A stretch of DNA of 64,000 bases from Cydia pomonella (GCF_033807575.1 NC_084716.1:7440001-7504000); one strand, 5' to 3'. Shown: positions 33,894 to 44,905, counted from the stretch's first letter. Notes: generated by a model from the letters alone, not told the origin. Translations and numbers: made by a program.

Positions 33894-34046
33894 ATGTGGC
33901 GGTTATTCATAACTTACTGGCGATGGGTCGGAGACACGCTCCGAAGACCGGACAACTACCTGTCCAAGCAGGGTCTCCGCTGGCAATCGACTGGCAGTAT
34001 ACGGTTAGGGCGGCGTCGTACCACATGGAGGCTATCAGTTGAGTAG
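33894..34046 (+). pseudogene. LINE C-terminal fragment (50 codons)
   Basis: The frame from 33894 to TAG at 34044-34046 reads ITYWRWVGDTLRRPDNYLSK, then Q-LRWQSTGS, R-GRRRTTWR, then SVE. The order W(R)W-G--LR-P, (Q)-L-W---G, GR---TWR is the conserved linker near the C-terminus of RTE-type and related non-LTR polyproteins. It is a 5'-truncated piece with an AAAATGAAATGAAAAT-type tail at about 34071. Confidence 0.7.
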
Positions 34047-34099
34047 TAGGCTGACTCAACTGGACTCGAGAAAATGAAATGAAAATTCTTATGCTAGCC

Positions 34100-34795
34100 T
34101 TATGTCCCTAATGAGGGATAACAAGATTCATAATTAAAACATATTTCAATATGATAATTAACACATTTTGATTCCACGGGTTTTGGTACAAGATAGTAAG
34201 TATTCGTATTAGACATAGATCTGGGTCATTCTCTGAGAATATGTCTGCGGTTGTGTCTAACTGTCATAACTATTTTCATACTTTTTGTATATGTCGTATA
34301 TTTTTCAGGCATATTTTTTGAGAATGACCATCTACGAGTAGAATGTACAAGATGAACTGTCTAAAATCAAAAACGCCACGAAACTCGGAATGTTGACAAG
34401 TATCATTGGAAGTCCTGAATTCAGAATTAATATCTAGATGCGTGTCTTGTAAGAGAAGTAGGTACCTAGATATATTCCACGATATAACCATCCACCGTAT
34501 CAACTACACATAGGCAGCGTTTCGTATTCAAGTCCACTAACTCTACGGTTTGTACAGATAACTGATCTCCCTGCAAACAATTCAGTTCTATGCAGGGGTC
34601 AATTATCTCTGCAGCTTACTGGACATGTAAGCCAGCCGTTAGCGGTTCATTATCAATTAAACAGGAAGGTTAAGGTTGCACGTCTAATATGTTAGTTTCT
34701 GGGATTTTATATATTTGGTCATTACTCATCAGTGGCATTGTGTATGACGTATTTAACATTACTGAAAAGTGCGTCGTCAAAATGATATTTATATT
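34100..34795. other. AT-rich DNA, nothing recognised
   Basis: No supported feature. Confidence 0.45.
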
Positions 34796-34799
34796 TTAA

Positions 34800-34893
34800 G
34801 ATTTGTATTATTGTATGTATGTTAGTCTGTAAGGTATGTATATATGGGCCATAGTTGCCTGAAAATAAATGTTTTTTATTTTTATTTAATAAA
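34800..34893 (+). mobile_element. LINE 3' tail
   Basis: TATGGGCCATAGTTGCCTGA followed by AAATAAATG and a (TTTTTATT)n end. The TTGCCTGAAA(T/A)AAA box is shared with 36640-36761. Confidence 0.5.
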
Positions 34894-34899
34894 ACAGGA

Positions 34900-35435
34900 A
34901 AAAAACGAAATTTGGTAAAATTCCTGAATAAAACATTTGATGTTCTCCGGAATTTTCATCCGTAGCGGCGCCGTCAAAAGTACTTATTGTTGTAAAAATA
35001 ATCGTTTGTCAGATCATTGATCCATTATCGTTGTGTCTAGAAAATCTGAAAAACTATATTAATAACAAAAGAAAAGAAATAAAGAAGAACAAATTCAAAC
35101 TAATATCTAAAATTAAGAGCTATTAGGCTATTAGGAGCTATTAGAGAGGGTTATTTGGCTATTATCCACTTAAATCGGTAAATGATGTTGCCGCATTTTC
35201 ATGGGTACGAGATTTACTCAAAGCACGAGTAATGACAATTTATGGATATATGTACGTACTATTACCGTATAGATTCTCCTAAATTATAGATTATTTTGTT
35301 TAACTTGATTAATTTAAATTTGACTTTATTGTACATTTTTTAATTTTTTTAAAGATCGCATGCTGATACTTTATTCACTTCCAGGATTAATTACATTACA
35401 ATATATAATCAATTTTCGACGAAACCTAATGTCAA
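34900..35435. other. AT-rich DNA, nothing recognised
   Basis: No supported feature. Confidence 0.45.
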
Positions 35436-35439
35436 CCGG

Positions 35440-35600
35440 GGCATTGCCCCCAGGTAACTGACCGCATTTGCCCCCGGTATGGCTAAACTAAACCTTTTGG
35501 CAAAATATTACCCTGTTCGGAAGTTGTCAGACACCCCAAGTTTCCGAGAAATTTCCTTTATTAAGGTTTGGGTGTCTGACAATTAAGGCGCAAACGTTTT
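35440..35600. repeat. Repeat fragment followed by a 13-bp hairpin
   Basis: GGGGCATTGCCCCCAGGTAA and ACTGACCGCATTTGCCCC recall 2660-2750. The hairpin TTGTCAGACACCC / GGGTGTCTGACAA has arms at 35524-35536 and 35570-35582. Confidence 0.5.
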
Positions 35601-35870
35601 AACTGCCAGTGCCGCAAATTTGTAATTATTTTTACAAAATGCGTATTTGCGGTATTTGGCGATTAGTATTAATAAAGAAAAGAAAATCATTTATTTTGCC
35701 AAACATTATGAATAGTTATGGTGGATTACGAAGTTATTCAGTATCAATAATGTTTGTACCTTAATTTAGGTATACGAAAATTCAATTACATATTTACATC
35801 AAACGAAACTATTGTAACATTATTATACCTTACAATACAAGTAGACCGTGGGCCAGGAGCATATTTCGTT

Positions 35871-36270
35871 AGTCATCGCCTCCCGGATGATACTTTGACA
35901 GATGATAGTTTAGATGCAGTTTTAAACTAAAAAAATCGTCAGCCGGTTCTACCGCGGTGGAATGACCGTCAGCTGTAAAATGAACATGTAAAAAATATGC
36001 GCCTTACCACTTTATGTGCGGCAAAGTATGCGTAATGTGTAAATTGCGTAAACCGTTGATGGCTTTTCAGGCGTTTACGCCTGATGAAATACTACATGCA
36101 AAATTTCATGATTTGTTATTGCTGTCATAAAAGCTATAGCGCTTATTTTTTACATGTTCATGCGACCAGCTGAGGATCTTACCACCGCGATATAACCGGC
36201 TGACGATTTTTTAAATTAACAACAGCATCTGAACTATCATTTGACAAAGTATCAAACGGGAGGTAATGAC
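35871..36270. mobile_element. Long-armed foldback element, ~130-bp arms
   Basis: Left arm 35872 to about 36004 (GTCATCGCCTCCCGG...) and right arm about 36139-36269 pair over their whole length with scattered mismatches. Strong blocks are ATCGTCAGCCGGTT and AACATGTAAAAAATA. The loop is about 130 bp. Each arm is about a third of the element, more than usual for a MITE. No coding sequence. Confidence 0.8.
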
Positions 36271-36274
36271 ATTT

Positions 36275-36635
36275 TTTTTTGTTTTACGTGTTTCGGTGGC
36301 TGCCATTCCCCGCCAACGTAGCGGCAGCTGACGTCCACGAGGGTTCATCATACTTAGCCGTTAACCACTACACGAGTTTTCAGCCGGGAGGCGATTGGTC
36401 ATGGAAATTGTTCCTGGCGCGGGGTCTAGTAGGTACTCGTACTTGTTATACACATTGTTTTGTCTATGTCCATTATTTGTTATCTATATTGCTCTTAGTT
36501 TTTAATATGACGATCATTTTGAGATATATTCTTAATTTTTAAGTTGACATGATTTTACATTCTTTTTTTTCATTTTATTTAACATGTAATTTTGGCAAAT
36601 AATATTGATGTTATATAAAATACTGACGATCATAA
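36275..36635. other. No gene recognised
   Basis: An 87-codon frame at 36279-36542 shows no known motif; the upstream GCCGGGAGGCGATTGG phrase resembles the foldback end. Confidence 0.4.
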
Positions 36636-36639
36636 TATA

Positions 36640-36761
36640 AATTAGTGTAGATTGACCTATGTAATAAATTATGTACATGCATAATGATGTGATTTGTTGT
36701 GTCTAGTTTTAAAATATGTATGCTAGTATTAAGGTTGCCTGAAATAAAGATTTTCATTTCA
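36640..36761 (+). mobile_element. LINE 3' tail
   Basis: Ends AAGGTTGCCTGAAATAAAGA followed by TTTTCATTTC, like 34800-34893. No coding part attached. Confidence 0.5.
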
Positions 36762-37061
36762 TAATCTATACAGTAATTATGAAATAAATGAAATCAAAGA
36801 TTCTCTTATATGGTTTGCAGTAATCGAGCTGGCCTTACTACTTACTACGTATCAGTGAGGTAAAGACACAATTTACCATTCCGTTTGTGTTGCTAGACAA
36901 ATAGACAACGGTAGCTATGTACCTAGATATTACTTAGTCTCAGCTGGACAGCAAATCCTCCTTCCTTTCTTAGCAATTTCCTGTATTGGCTGTATTACAA
37001 GAAGACCAAGATCGATGTTATGGCAATAGAAATGAAGTCTAAGAACTGGTATTATTAAAAA

Positions 37062-37214
37062 AGCAGTGATGCTCCAGTGGATTTGGTATCCGACTTTTAA
37101 CCCGGAGGTCGCGGGTTAAAATCCTGGCTCGTACTAATGAGTTTTTCGGTATTTATGTACGGAATATCATTTGATATTTACCACTAGCTTTTCGGTGAAG
37201 ATAAACATCGTGAG
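37062..37214 (+). mobile_element. SINE family B, 5' half
   Basis: A degraded tRNA head (GGAGGTCGCGGGTTAAAATC) and the shared ATTTGATATTTACCACTAGC segment; the match stops after ACATCGTGAG, so the 3' half is absent. Confidence 0.7.
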
Positions 37215-37257
37215 TAAAGCTGCTACATCTGTGTTATAATTTAAAGTATATGAATTT

Positions 37258-37349
37258 GCGTGGAGAATTATAGCCCAAGCCCTTTCACGCATGAGAGGAG
37301 GCCTGTGCCCAGCATTGTGACGTATGTAGGCTGAATGATATATATATTT
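37258..37349 (+). mobile_element. LINE 3' end (GGAGGCCTGTGCCCAGCA type)
   Basis: CTTTCACGCATGAGAGGAGG runs into CCTGTGCCCAGCATTGTGAC and GTAGGCTGAATGAT with an AT tail. A second copy is at 41993-42069. I recognise this as the end of a LINE common in moths and butterflies; no protein-coding part is attached. Confidence 0.65.
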
Positions 37350-37565
37350 TTTTAATACTACGTCGGTGGCAAACAAGCATACGGCCCGCCTGATGGTAAG
37401 CAGTCTCCGTAGCCTAAGTATGTACGCCTGCAACTCCAGAGGAGTTACATGCGCGTTGCCGACCCTAAACCCGCCTCCCTCGTTGAGCTCTGGCAACCTT
37501 ACTCACCGGAAGGAACACAACACTATGAGCAGGGTCTAGTGTTATTTGGCTGCTATTTTCTGTAA
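37350..37565 (+). repeat. Interspersed repeat family A, 5' two-thirds
   Basis: Matches 679-905, starting with poly(T) and ACTACGTCGGTGGCAAACAA and ending at GGCTGCTATTTTCTGTAA. Directly abuts the LINE tail before it. Confidence 0.75.
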
Positions 37566-37569
37566 TTAG

Positions 37570-38640
37570 TCGTATTATGAAAATGGCCTACAAAAATTGT
37601 CTGTGTTTTTGTTTTAAAGTTAGTTAACGATAATTATCCCTCTTAAAACATGGGCAATATGGATGTAGAGCTATTTCCCACTAACTTAACTTTTCTATGA
37701 CAGATGATCGGTGATCACGTGGTGCTTTCCATAGAAAAGGATGCGCCGGAAGCTCCGGCCCGGGCCAGGCCCGGTCTAACGTGAGTCATCATTTAGCCGA
37801 TTCATCGGTGACATTAAAGTAGTTTATCATAAAAAGATCTAGCTATCCCTCTCGGTTGGAAAGTAAATTTCATAGTACTCATATCTTCCTGATGCCGAAG
37901 AATCGGCTTAAGCCAGTCAGAAATAGATCTCAAAACAAATATATATCAATTTTATTAGCGATTATAATCAAGTGATCCGAAAGTGAAGATAATCTTTAAA
38001 AATAGACGGTGAAATGAAACGGTGAAGTATGTTTGCATTTTGGAAAATATCCAAATCGCTCCAGAAATCGAGAAATCGGGGGTAAAAAATAACAAAGATC
38101 CCGACGTATTGAGAATCTCCTGTTTGAAATCCGTTAAAAGCCGACGACGTGACCTAACTTTCGCCATGTAACTTTTGTCGTCGACTAATTCGGTGTCACA
38201 CTAGGATCTCACCGGCCAAGGGTTTATATCCGGACTTAACAACTATTGAGATTAAGGAAGGTCGATAATGCTCGTAACAGTTCAACGTTCCTTTTTGCAC
38301 ACAATAGATATTTGTGATTCAAAGTGTGGAGAACAAGCTATTAAGTTTGTGTGATGAGACTGATGAATGTGTATTAGTAGTCAATAAATCGAGAAAGTCT
38401 AGATAACCTAGGCCCGTGAAACATTTTACCCAGGCTCGCTAGGCTACTTTCCAAGAAATATTGATACTTTTCTCCAATATACATTAGGATAATAGGTTTT
38501 GCCTCAGCCTGTCTTGAAATAAGATGTTTATTCAGCTCTATGCATCTTCATTTTTTGGAGATAAAAATATGGTAATGGATTAGGTCTTATATCAAGTAGG
38601 ATTCGCGTGAAAAATAGGTTTAAACGTGTGTGTAGTGATG
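37570..38640. other. No gene recognised
   Basis: 37741-37785 is a small GC-rich patch with CCGGAAGCTCCGG and GGCCCGGGCC palindromes, probably part of an old repeat. Confidence 0.4.
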
Positions 38641-38644
38641 TTAC

Positions 38645-38960
38645 GTTCCCCTTGAAAATTCCCTAGATGGGAGCATTCCTGGAAATATTGCTGGGAATAT
38701 TCCTCCATGAAGAGAAATAAGGGGAAAATTGAAATTGTGTAGATATACATGTTTTATTGTCAATAAACTTTTTAAAAATATATTAAAAAGCGTAACTCTT
38801 CTGCAAAAGTAAGTTTTTAACGATCTCAAAAACAAACCTTTAATTTTTAAGAAGATATTTACCTACTCTATGTTCCAATATTCCCTTGCTTGGGAAATAT
38901 TCCTGGGAACAATGGAAGATTCCCAAGGGAATATTCCTAGTCCGGGAATATTTCTACGGC
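38645..38960. repeat. Two clusters of GGGAATATTCC-type motifs
   Basis: Near-palindromes GGGAGCATTCC (38669), GGGAATATTCC (38693), AATATTCCC (38877), GGGAAATATTCC (38892), GGGAATATTCC (38927) and GGGAATATTTC (38944) occur in two groups about 170 bp apart. Either subterminal transposase-binding repeats of a transposon or a cluster of Rel/NF-kB-like sites. No transposon ends were defined. Confidence 0.6.
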
Positions 38961-38964
38961 AAAC

Positions 38965-41300
38965 CCCCACTACGTGTACCCCCACAATACAGATGATATC
39001 GTATGTTACGTAGATACTTAAGTTTACAGCAGTCTCATTATTCATGACGCACATTTTTGGTTTCTTTTTCTTTTTATTAGGAATACATTTTGTGTATAGT
39101 TGTTGGTTTGTAATGATATACGCTGTATTTTGAATTCAAAACTCAAATTATTATATTTTTATATAAAATGATGAAGCCTTAGATCTGTCACTCTATTTTG
39201 GACTGTAAGAAGGCAAATAATTCCACTATACCCTCTAAATAACGTCGAAAAGCTAGACATTTCAGTGAACAACAATGTGAATAGAAATTCAAAGAATATA
39301 AATTTCAACTACGCAACCAGTTCAAAAGCAACATTAACAGAAGAAGCATTTAAAAATTACAACGCAAAATAACAATAAACGGACACAAAATGCTGACAAA
39401 ATTTACGAGGAAAGTTAGTCGTTTCTCGAAAAAGGCCTTCTAAAATGTCTACCTGCCCGTTAAGTAGCAATTTTGTTGCGCTCTGCGCTTATTATGAAGT
39501 CGTGGCGGGGTCGAAAATAGATACCTAAATATATATTATAATAATTTATGCGACGAAACCTGTAAAACTGTTTGAAATGTTCTTTGTAGAACCAATTAAG
39601 CCTATGTCATTCTTATGGAGCAGTTACTATTTTAATTAATTAATTTATTTATTTATGTTAGGGAACTCCAACAGCTACCAAAATAAAATATATAAAATGT
39701 ATAAGAGATGGAAAACCAATTACAGATTATACTTATGGCTATATCACTAATGATTGTCATGCGGATATTGTTAACTAACATGTTGTAGTGTACCGCATTT
39801 CAGTACATACGGTTTTCTTCGTTTATTACTTTTACATAAAAACCTCTCTAGAAATAAATAAAAGAAAACGCATAATCACAAACGATAATCGGTTATTACA
39901 AGGGCGCCATTATATTGTAATAACAAGAAAACTAATAGCGTGCCGAATAACCGTTGGTTATTTTCACCGTAACGCCCATAACTTGAGTTTACTCCGATAA
40001 TTACTCTCGCCAGATAATCTTTCATTAATGAGAAATCTGAAAAGTTCTCGAATGAAGATAGTGTTAACAGCAAAAGTTTGGGCGGATTCCGAGTTGGTAC
40101 AGATTTTGCTTTCGAGATCTACTTCCTTGGTGGAAAGTTATGTTCACTATCGGTATTTTCTTAGCTTAGCCAAATGTAGGCGCAACAGTTCGAGCGTGAC
40201 CGAAGGATAAGTATTTTTATCGATTGGCCTGAAATACAAGTCTTAAAAATAAATAAATCAATCTTATTGACATTGGAAATCGAAAGATGTCATATTTATC
40301 CTAATTTACTTGAAAGATTATTTTGTATCTACAGATACAACTACACATGTAACTACAGTTCAAAAACTCCAAACGGTAACTGCTATGTGGTAGTGTTAGT
40401 TGAATAATGAGATTATTGACTGACGTCATTTAGCGCATAAGTCAAAATAGTGTTTTATTTATTTATTAGAAGTTTTAAAAATGCGCGACAAAATCCAAAT
40501 TCCGTCAATGTTTTCACCATTGATCTCTGTCTATCCCCCTGAAAACCATAAATACTGTTAAGGGACTTTTAATAATTAATTATAGAGCTTCATCTTAAAA
40601 TCACTTTGAGTTAAGTTAACCGAAAACTTGGAGCTATTAATATCTTCGATATTTGACTTGATAATTAAAATAGACCTAAATCAATCATCGTTACGCTTGA
40701 TTGACATAATATTTACCTTAATTTGAAGTGCTTTGAGGGTTTATATATATTCAATATACACTTACGCCTACTTAGATATTTGGGGATCTGGTAATCATCT
40801 GCTAAAATAGCAAATATTAATAGACATACCCAATATACCAAGAAACAACCAAGCAAGCAACAACCAAGAAATAAATTATCCAAAAATTCTTCAACAGATT
40901 TCAATTGAAGATGCCAGAAAATCCGAAAAGACGAACAGCATATGTAAAACTCAGTTCATGCATTTACATTGTAGCCTAAATTAGGGACCCTAAAGCTAAC
41001 CGTTAAAACTTACCCTTTTCGTTAGTTTCTGAAGTATTCACCATGATTAGCGAACTAAATTGGTGCCGTGACCAAGATAATTGTTCCGCTCACGAAAGTT
41101 AAAATAATTTTCAAGAGACATAATAACTGTTGGGCAAAATACACGAGTTTATAATGCGACAAAAAGAAATTTACGAAGCTAGGTATTTATATTAAAAATA
41201 ATACATTAAAGTGATGAGTATGATACTGTATACACGAACGCTCTAAAAACGTCAAAACCATAGCGCCAAAGTATCAACACCGTCAGTCAATCGCTTTGGC
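38965..41300. other. Long AT-rich stretch, nothing recognised
   Basis: Frames of 60-70 codons only; no motif, no repeat copy. Confidence 0.45.
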
Positions 41301-41451
41301 AGTGATATGGCGAGAACACTATGGAACAAAAACAAAGTGAATATTTATGCTAGTAGGTACATTAAGACTGTTTTCAGAGCCGCACGCCCCGTGTGTCAGC
41401 AAGACTGCCCTAAGCACGAGGAATATTATTATAGTGATGTCTCACCCGTAC

Positions 41452-41554
41452 ACTGGATCCGCATCAATGTGATACCCGATAAATCATTTCGCTCGTCTCA
41501 AGTAGGGCGCTTGCTACACCAGGTGGCACACGATCTTATGCGATTCGATCCAGT
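41452..41554. mobile_element. Small foldback element
   Basis: ACTGGATCCGCAT at the left pairs imperfectly with ATGCGATTCGATCCAGT at the right. It lies inside a 100-codon frame (41307-41609) that shows no family motif. Confidence 0.45.
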
Positions 41555-41609
41555 CAAACAATTACGATATATTTTTTTCTGTATACAACATATTTCTTGG
41601 GCTTCGTAA

Positions 41610-41985
41610 ATAAGGGAATTTGATCGACTTAGTTTTTCCTGGAAAAACGTATTTATTCCATATTTCCACACAGAGACACAACAGGAAAATTATTTTTTTA
41701 CGGAATGAAAAGAAGACTTGCTAATGTTTTACGTATTTTATATCATTGCATCTTTATTAGCTTTTTTAAACTGAGTGTCACGCAAATAACTACCACAACT
41801 ACTGTATTAAACTTACTTTATGGGCGTTTTCACTTAACTGTGTACCATTATCGTACCATTAGAAATTGTCACAAAACTGTCAGTGTCAAATCCCATACAT
41901 TTTATCAGGAAAGTGACAAACGTTCTTGAAACACGACTTAACTCGTGCTTTAAAGTAAAAGTTAAAATGAAAATGCCCATAAGTA
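41610..41985. other. AT-rich DNA, nothing recognised
   Basis: No supported feature. Confidence 0.4.
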
Positions 41986-41992
41986 GTCGCTC

Positions 41993-42065
41993 TGTGGCTC
42001 TCACGCATGAGAGGAGGCCTGTGCCCAGCAGTGGGACGTATATAGGCTGAATGATTATTAATTAT
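41993..42065 (+). mobile_element. LINE 3' end (GGAGGCCTGTGCCCAGCA type)
   Basis: CTCACGCATGAGAGGAGGCC, then TGTGCCCAGCAGTGGGACGT and ATAGGCTGAATGATTATTA; a second copy of the end at 37258-37349. Confidence 0.7.
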
Positions 42066-42250
42066 TATAGTAGCACTGTGAGCTGTAGACCTCGCGGGCA
42101 TAACTTAAAACTGATAAAATGTATGGCTCCGCCATTTTGAAAAAAAATCGGAAAACTGACTCAACAAAAATTCTATTGAATCATCGAAGTGCTCACAAAA
42201 TTTCACGAGAATCGTTTGAGAATTGCAACCTGTAGAGGAGAACATTCGGA
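42066..42250 (+). repeat. Interspersed repeat, copy 2 of 2
   Basis: Starts GCACTGTGAGCTGTAGACCT; shares its blocks with 11970-12140 and adds GAATTGCAACCTGTAGAGGA. It directly follows the LINE end. Confidence 0.65.
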
Positions 42251-42385
42251 CTTAAGAAACCATTTTTGCCCAAGCTGAAAGAGAGTCCTTCGATAACGCT
42301 TCGTCAATTATTACTAGCAAAATGAAAAATAAATCAATTGTAATTAAGGAACAATGAAATAACTAAATTAGTCTTCTTCTTCTTT

Positions 42386-42523
42386 TCATCCTGTTACCAA
42401 CCTGCTGGGGTGTAGGGCTCGAACCATTTTCTTCCACTGACTCCGGTCCTGGGCAGCTTGGGTAACCTCCTCCCACCCCATCCCCAATACACCCAACTCT
42501 TGCTCCACGGAACGGCGCCAAGT
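42386..42523 (-). pseudogene. LINE C-terminal fragment (45 codons)
   Basis: On the minus strand from 42523 to TGA at 42388-42386 the frame reads TWRRSVEQELGVLGMGWEEV, then TQAAQDRSQWKKMVRALHP. TWRR-VE-E and AAQDR--W---V-AL are the closing blocks of RTE-type and related non-LTR endonuclease-RT proteins, and overlap in type with 33894-34046. A GAAGAAGAAGAC tail follows. The tail pattern resembles that of SINE family B, hinting that this LINE or a relative drives that SINE; that link is inference. Confidence 0.75.
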
Positions 42524-42539
42524 ACTAAATTAGTACGGC

Positions 42540-43360
42540 GAGTTAATAGGATTATGGTGCGCTTTACATAATTACATCCTGAAATATTTGTCTGTTTTCA
42601 TTGTTTCAGTAGAATGCGGTCATTCTATCCGATGATAATAAGTATAATGACTTACTTAATTATAAATCCATACCGTTACCGTATCGTTAACTATGGAAAC
42701 AAATTTGTGATGATCAAAAATGCCAATTTTTGTTTTGTCTGTTGTACAAACAGCAGCATTCTTAACTGTCCGTCGGTGGACTTTATGCCTTTTGTAATAA
42801 GGTCTACCGATGGATAGTTAACAGTGTGGGCGATGGTACACCAATCTATCAAGTATATAATTTAATATTGAAATACAACAGAAGCAAATAAAATGCTTGA
42901 TAAGTACTAAATAAAGGGACTTCCATAATTCAACAACTTTTAATTGCGACCAAATATTTCTAGAAATCGGGTATACATTATAAGAAAGTATGCTACCACA
43001 CAAAACACAGAAGAAGACAAAGACTGAAGTGAGAAATGAGGGGATAAGCTCAGATGATGAGGATGAATTCCATGAGGCGGAAGCAGAAGGCCAGAGACCA
43101 GATTTGCCAGACGTGGCAAGTAATGCGCCCAGTCCCCAAAAAAGTATTACGCAAGGGTTAGGCCAATATTAGTTTTAAGAAATATTTTTAGGAATTGTTT
43201 TAGGTTAGTTAAGTATCTAGGGGGAAGAAGTGTTACATATGTGTGCGTGAGGCTGCGTCCACACGCTATTAATTGTTTAAAAATATACCAGTGCGCTAAC
43301 GGCCGTCTGTGGTTTTACTCGCTCCTATCCGTATTTATCACTACCTAAAGAAGTTAGACT
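42540..43360. other. No gene recognised
   Basis: A 60-codon frame at 42990-43172 is acidic and lysine-rich (DDEDEFHEAEAEGQ) and ends TQGLGQY; unplaced, possibly a LINE ORF scrap. Confidence 0.4.
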
Positions 43361-43368
43361 GAAAACAG

Positions 43369-43557
43369 TACCCCTAGTGTAAATTTGATCGACATCATAA
43401 CGTGACGAACGCGTTTGCGTTAAGTCTCATTTTGTATAGGATTTTGAGTTTCCAAAACGTCCCGCTTGGCGCGCTCTTTCTAAATCCAATACAAAATGAG
43501 ACTAAACGCAAACGCGTACGTCACGTTTCGAAATCGAATTTATTTACACTAGGGGTA
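43369..43557 (+). mobile_element. MITE family M, copy 1 (CAG-flanked)
   Basis: Starts TACCCCTAGTGTAAATTTGA and ends ATTTACACTAGGGGTA, flanked by the direct repeat CAG (43366-43368, 43558-43560). Inside, AACGCGTTTGCGTTAAGTCT and its near complement form a second arm pair. Copy 2 (inverted) and copy 3 are at 43614-43802 and 46609-46797. A 3-bp CWG duplication would suit PIF/Harbinger-like or similar elements; a TA target with CCCCTAG ends is the alternative. Confidence 0.85.
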
Positions 43558-43613
43558 CAGTTTACTTATCATCAAACGGTTCGGCATTAATCATAGTTTA
43601 AAAGATTTACCTG

Positions 43614-43802
43614 TACCCCTAGTGTAAATAAATTCGATTTCCAAACGTGACGTACGCGTTTGCGTTTAGTCTCATTTTGTATTGAATTTCGAAAGAGCGC
43701 GCCAAGCGGGACGTTTTGGAAACTCAAAATCCTATACAAAATGACACTTAACGCAAACGCGTTCGTCACGTTATGATGTCGATCAAAGTTACACTAGGGG
43801 TA
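43614..43802 (-). mobile_element. MITE family M, copy 2 (inverted)
   Basis: Reverse-complement of copy 1 with a few differences, flanked by CTG (43611-43613, 43803-43805). Separated from copy 1 by about 53 bp, so the pair makes a long quasi-palindrome. The 60-62 codon frames here are mirror translations of the MITE. Confidence 0.85.
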
Positions 43803-43832
43803 CTGGTCGCTATAGAAAACGAGGCCCCTCGC

Positions 43833-44288
43833 CAGTGTTGTCACATCTACCAAATTTTCGGTAGATCTACCTATTTTGCCTGCGTTCTACATATCTACCT
43901 CCCTCAGCCTGAAATCTACCTATTTTTCAAAATGGTACAATTGTAAGCAATTCTCAATACATGTGACGGAACATTACTTAATTTCTTCCGAATTTCGATT
44001 CGATTTAATGAAAGCTTGCCAAAGAAACAGATTATACAAGCAGGTTTATTACCTACAAACAATGGAAATCCTAACTTTTGTTTCAATTTCTTTAATAAAC
44101 ACGTGTACTAACGTCACAATATTAAAAACTTATAAATAATTCAGAACATTTTATACACATTTTTAATCATAAAAATGTACTTCTATTGAGTGGTAGATTT
44201 ACCTATTTTTCATTTTAAATTCCACCCATTTCTACCTATTTTTGCACCCTGTTCTACCATTTCGCCAAAATTGTATGTGACAACACTG
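43833..44288. mobile_element. Non-autonomous hAT element with 8-bp TSD
   Basis: Ends are CAGTGTTGTCACAT and its exact complement ATGTGACAACACTG. The flanks are a perfect 8-bp direct repeat CCCCTCGC at 43825-43832 and 44289-44296. The CAGTG end and 8-bp duplication define the hAT superfamily. CTACC-type motifs (TCTACCTATTTTT) recur many times near both ends, as expected for subterminal transposase sites. No transposase; 456 bp. The 87-codon frame inside is not a hAT protein. Confidence 0.9.
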
Positions 44289-44299
44289 CCCCTCGCGTC

Positions 44300-44905
44300 C
44301 TAATTTTGTCAAGAAGATATGCAAATGTCAACTGCACATTCTGTTGTATCTGCTTCGGTTTTGTTTTTATGTTCTGCGTTGTTTTGTGTTGTTTTACGTG
44401 TCAATGGGTACACTGAAAATCAGCGTCGCAACACTACTCATGTGCTGCGAAACATGCCGAGTGTTATCCTTTTCTGGAACCACCCGCACTCTAACTTCTA
44501 TTGTACAGTCGCGAGTTTTAATTTAGGACCCACCTAAAGTTAAATATCGTGTAGCAAACTGACGCTATTTAGAGCTAATATTTTAACGCAGTGTCATACA
44601 TATAATGTTTACCATCGACAAGTTGGACAACTTACGTTTACGTTTCTAGGGGCAACCGCTCAATTACGTCAACCGGGCGGAGCGAGAGCAAACGATTATT
44701 TCCGATTTTTTCCGAGTAATTGTCACTTAGGCAATGGGGTTTTTGGCCTTGTCTTCTATCCGGCAGTATTTATTTTATTGTTCGTGATACGAAAAAAAAA
44801 TAACAGTAAAAATTATTACCTTTATTATAACATATTAAACTTTTTTATTTTATTATTACACAAAACAACTCAATCTTAACACAACTATATAGACAGCATT
44901 ATTTG
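44300..44905. other. No gene recognised
   Basis: A 72-codon frame at 44319-44537 starts with a hydrophobic, signal-like stretch (SVVSASVLFLCSALFCVVL), but an alternative frame overlaps it and no family was recognised. Confidence 0.35.

Noticed and set aside
41307..41609. 100-codon + frame
   Set aside because: No recognisable domain and a small foldback element sits inside it.
43402..43769. Pair of similar 60-62 codon frames on opposite strands
   Set aside because: They are mirror translations of inverted MITE family M copies.
44319..44537. 72-codon frame with signal-peptide-like start
   Set aside because: A second overlapping frame is equally open, no family match, and no splice or promoter context supports a gene.
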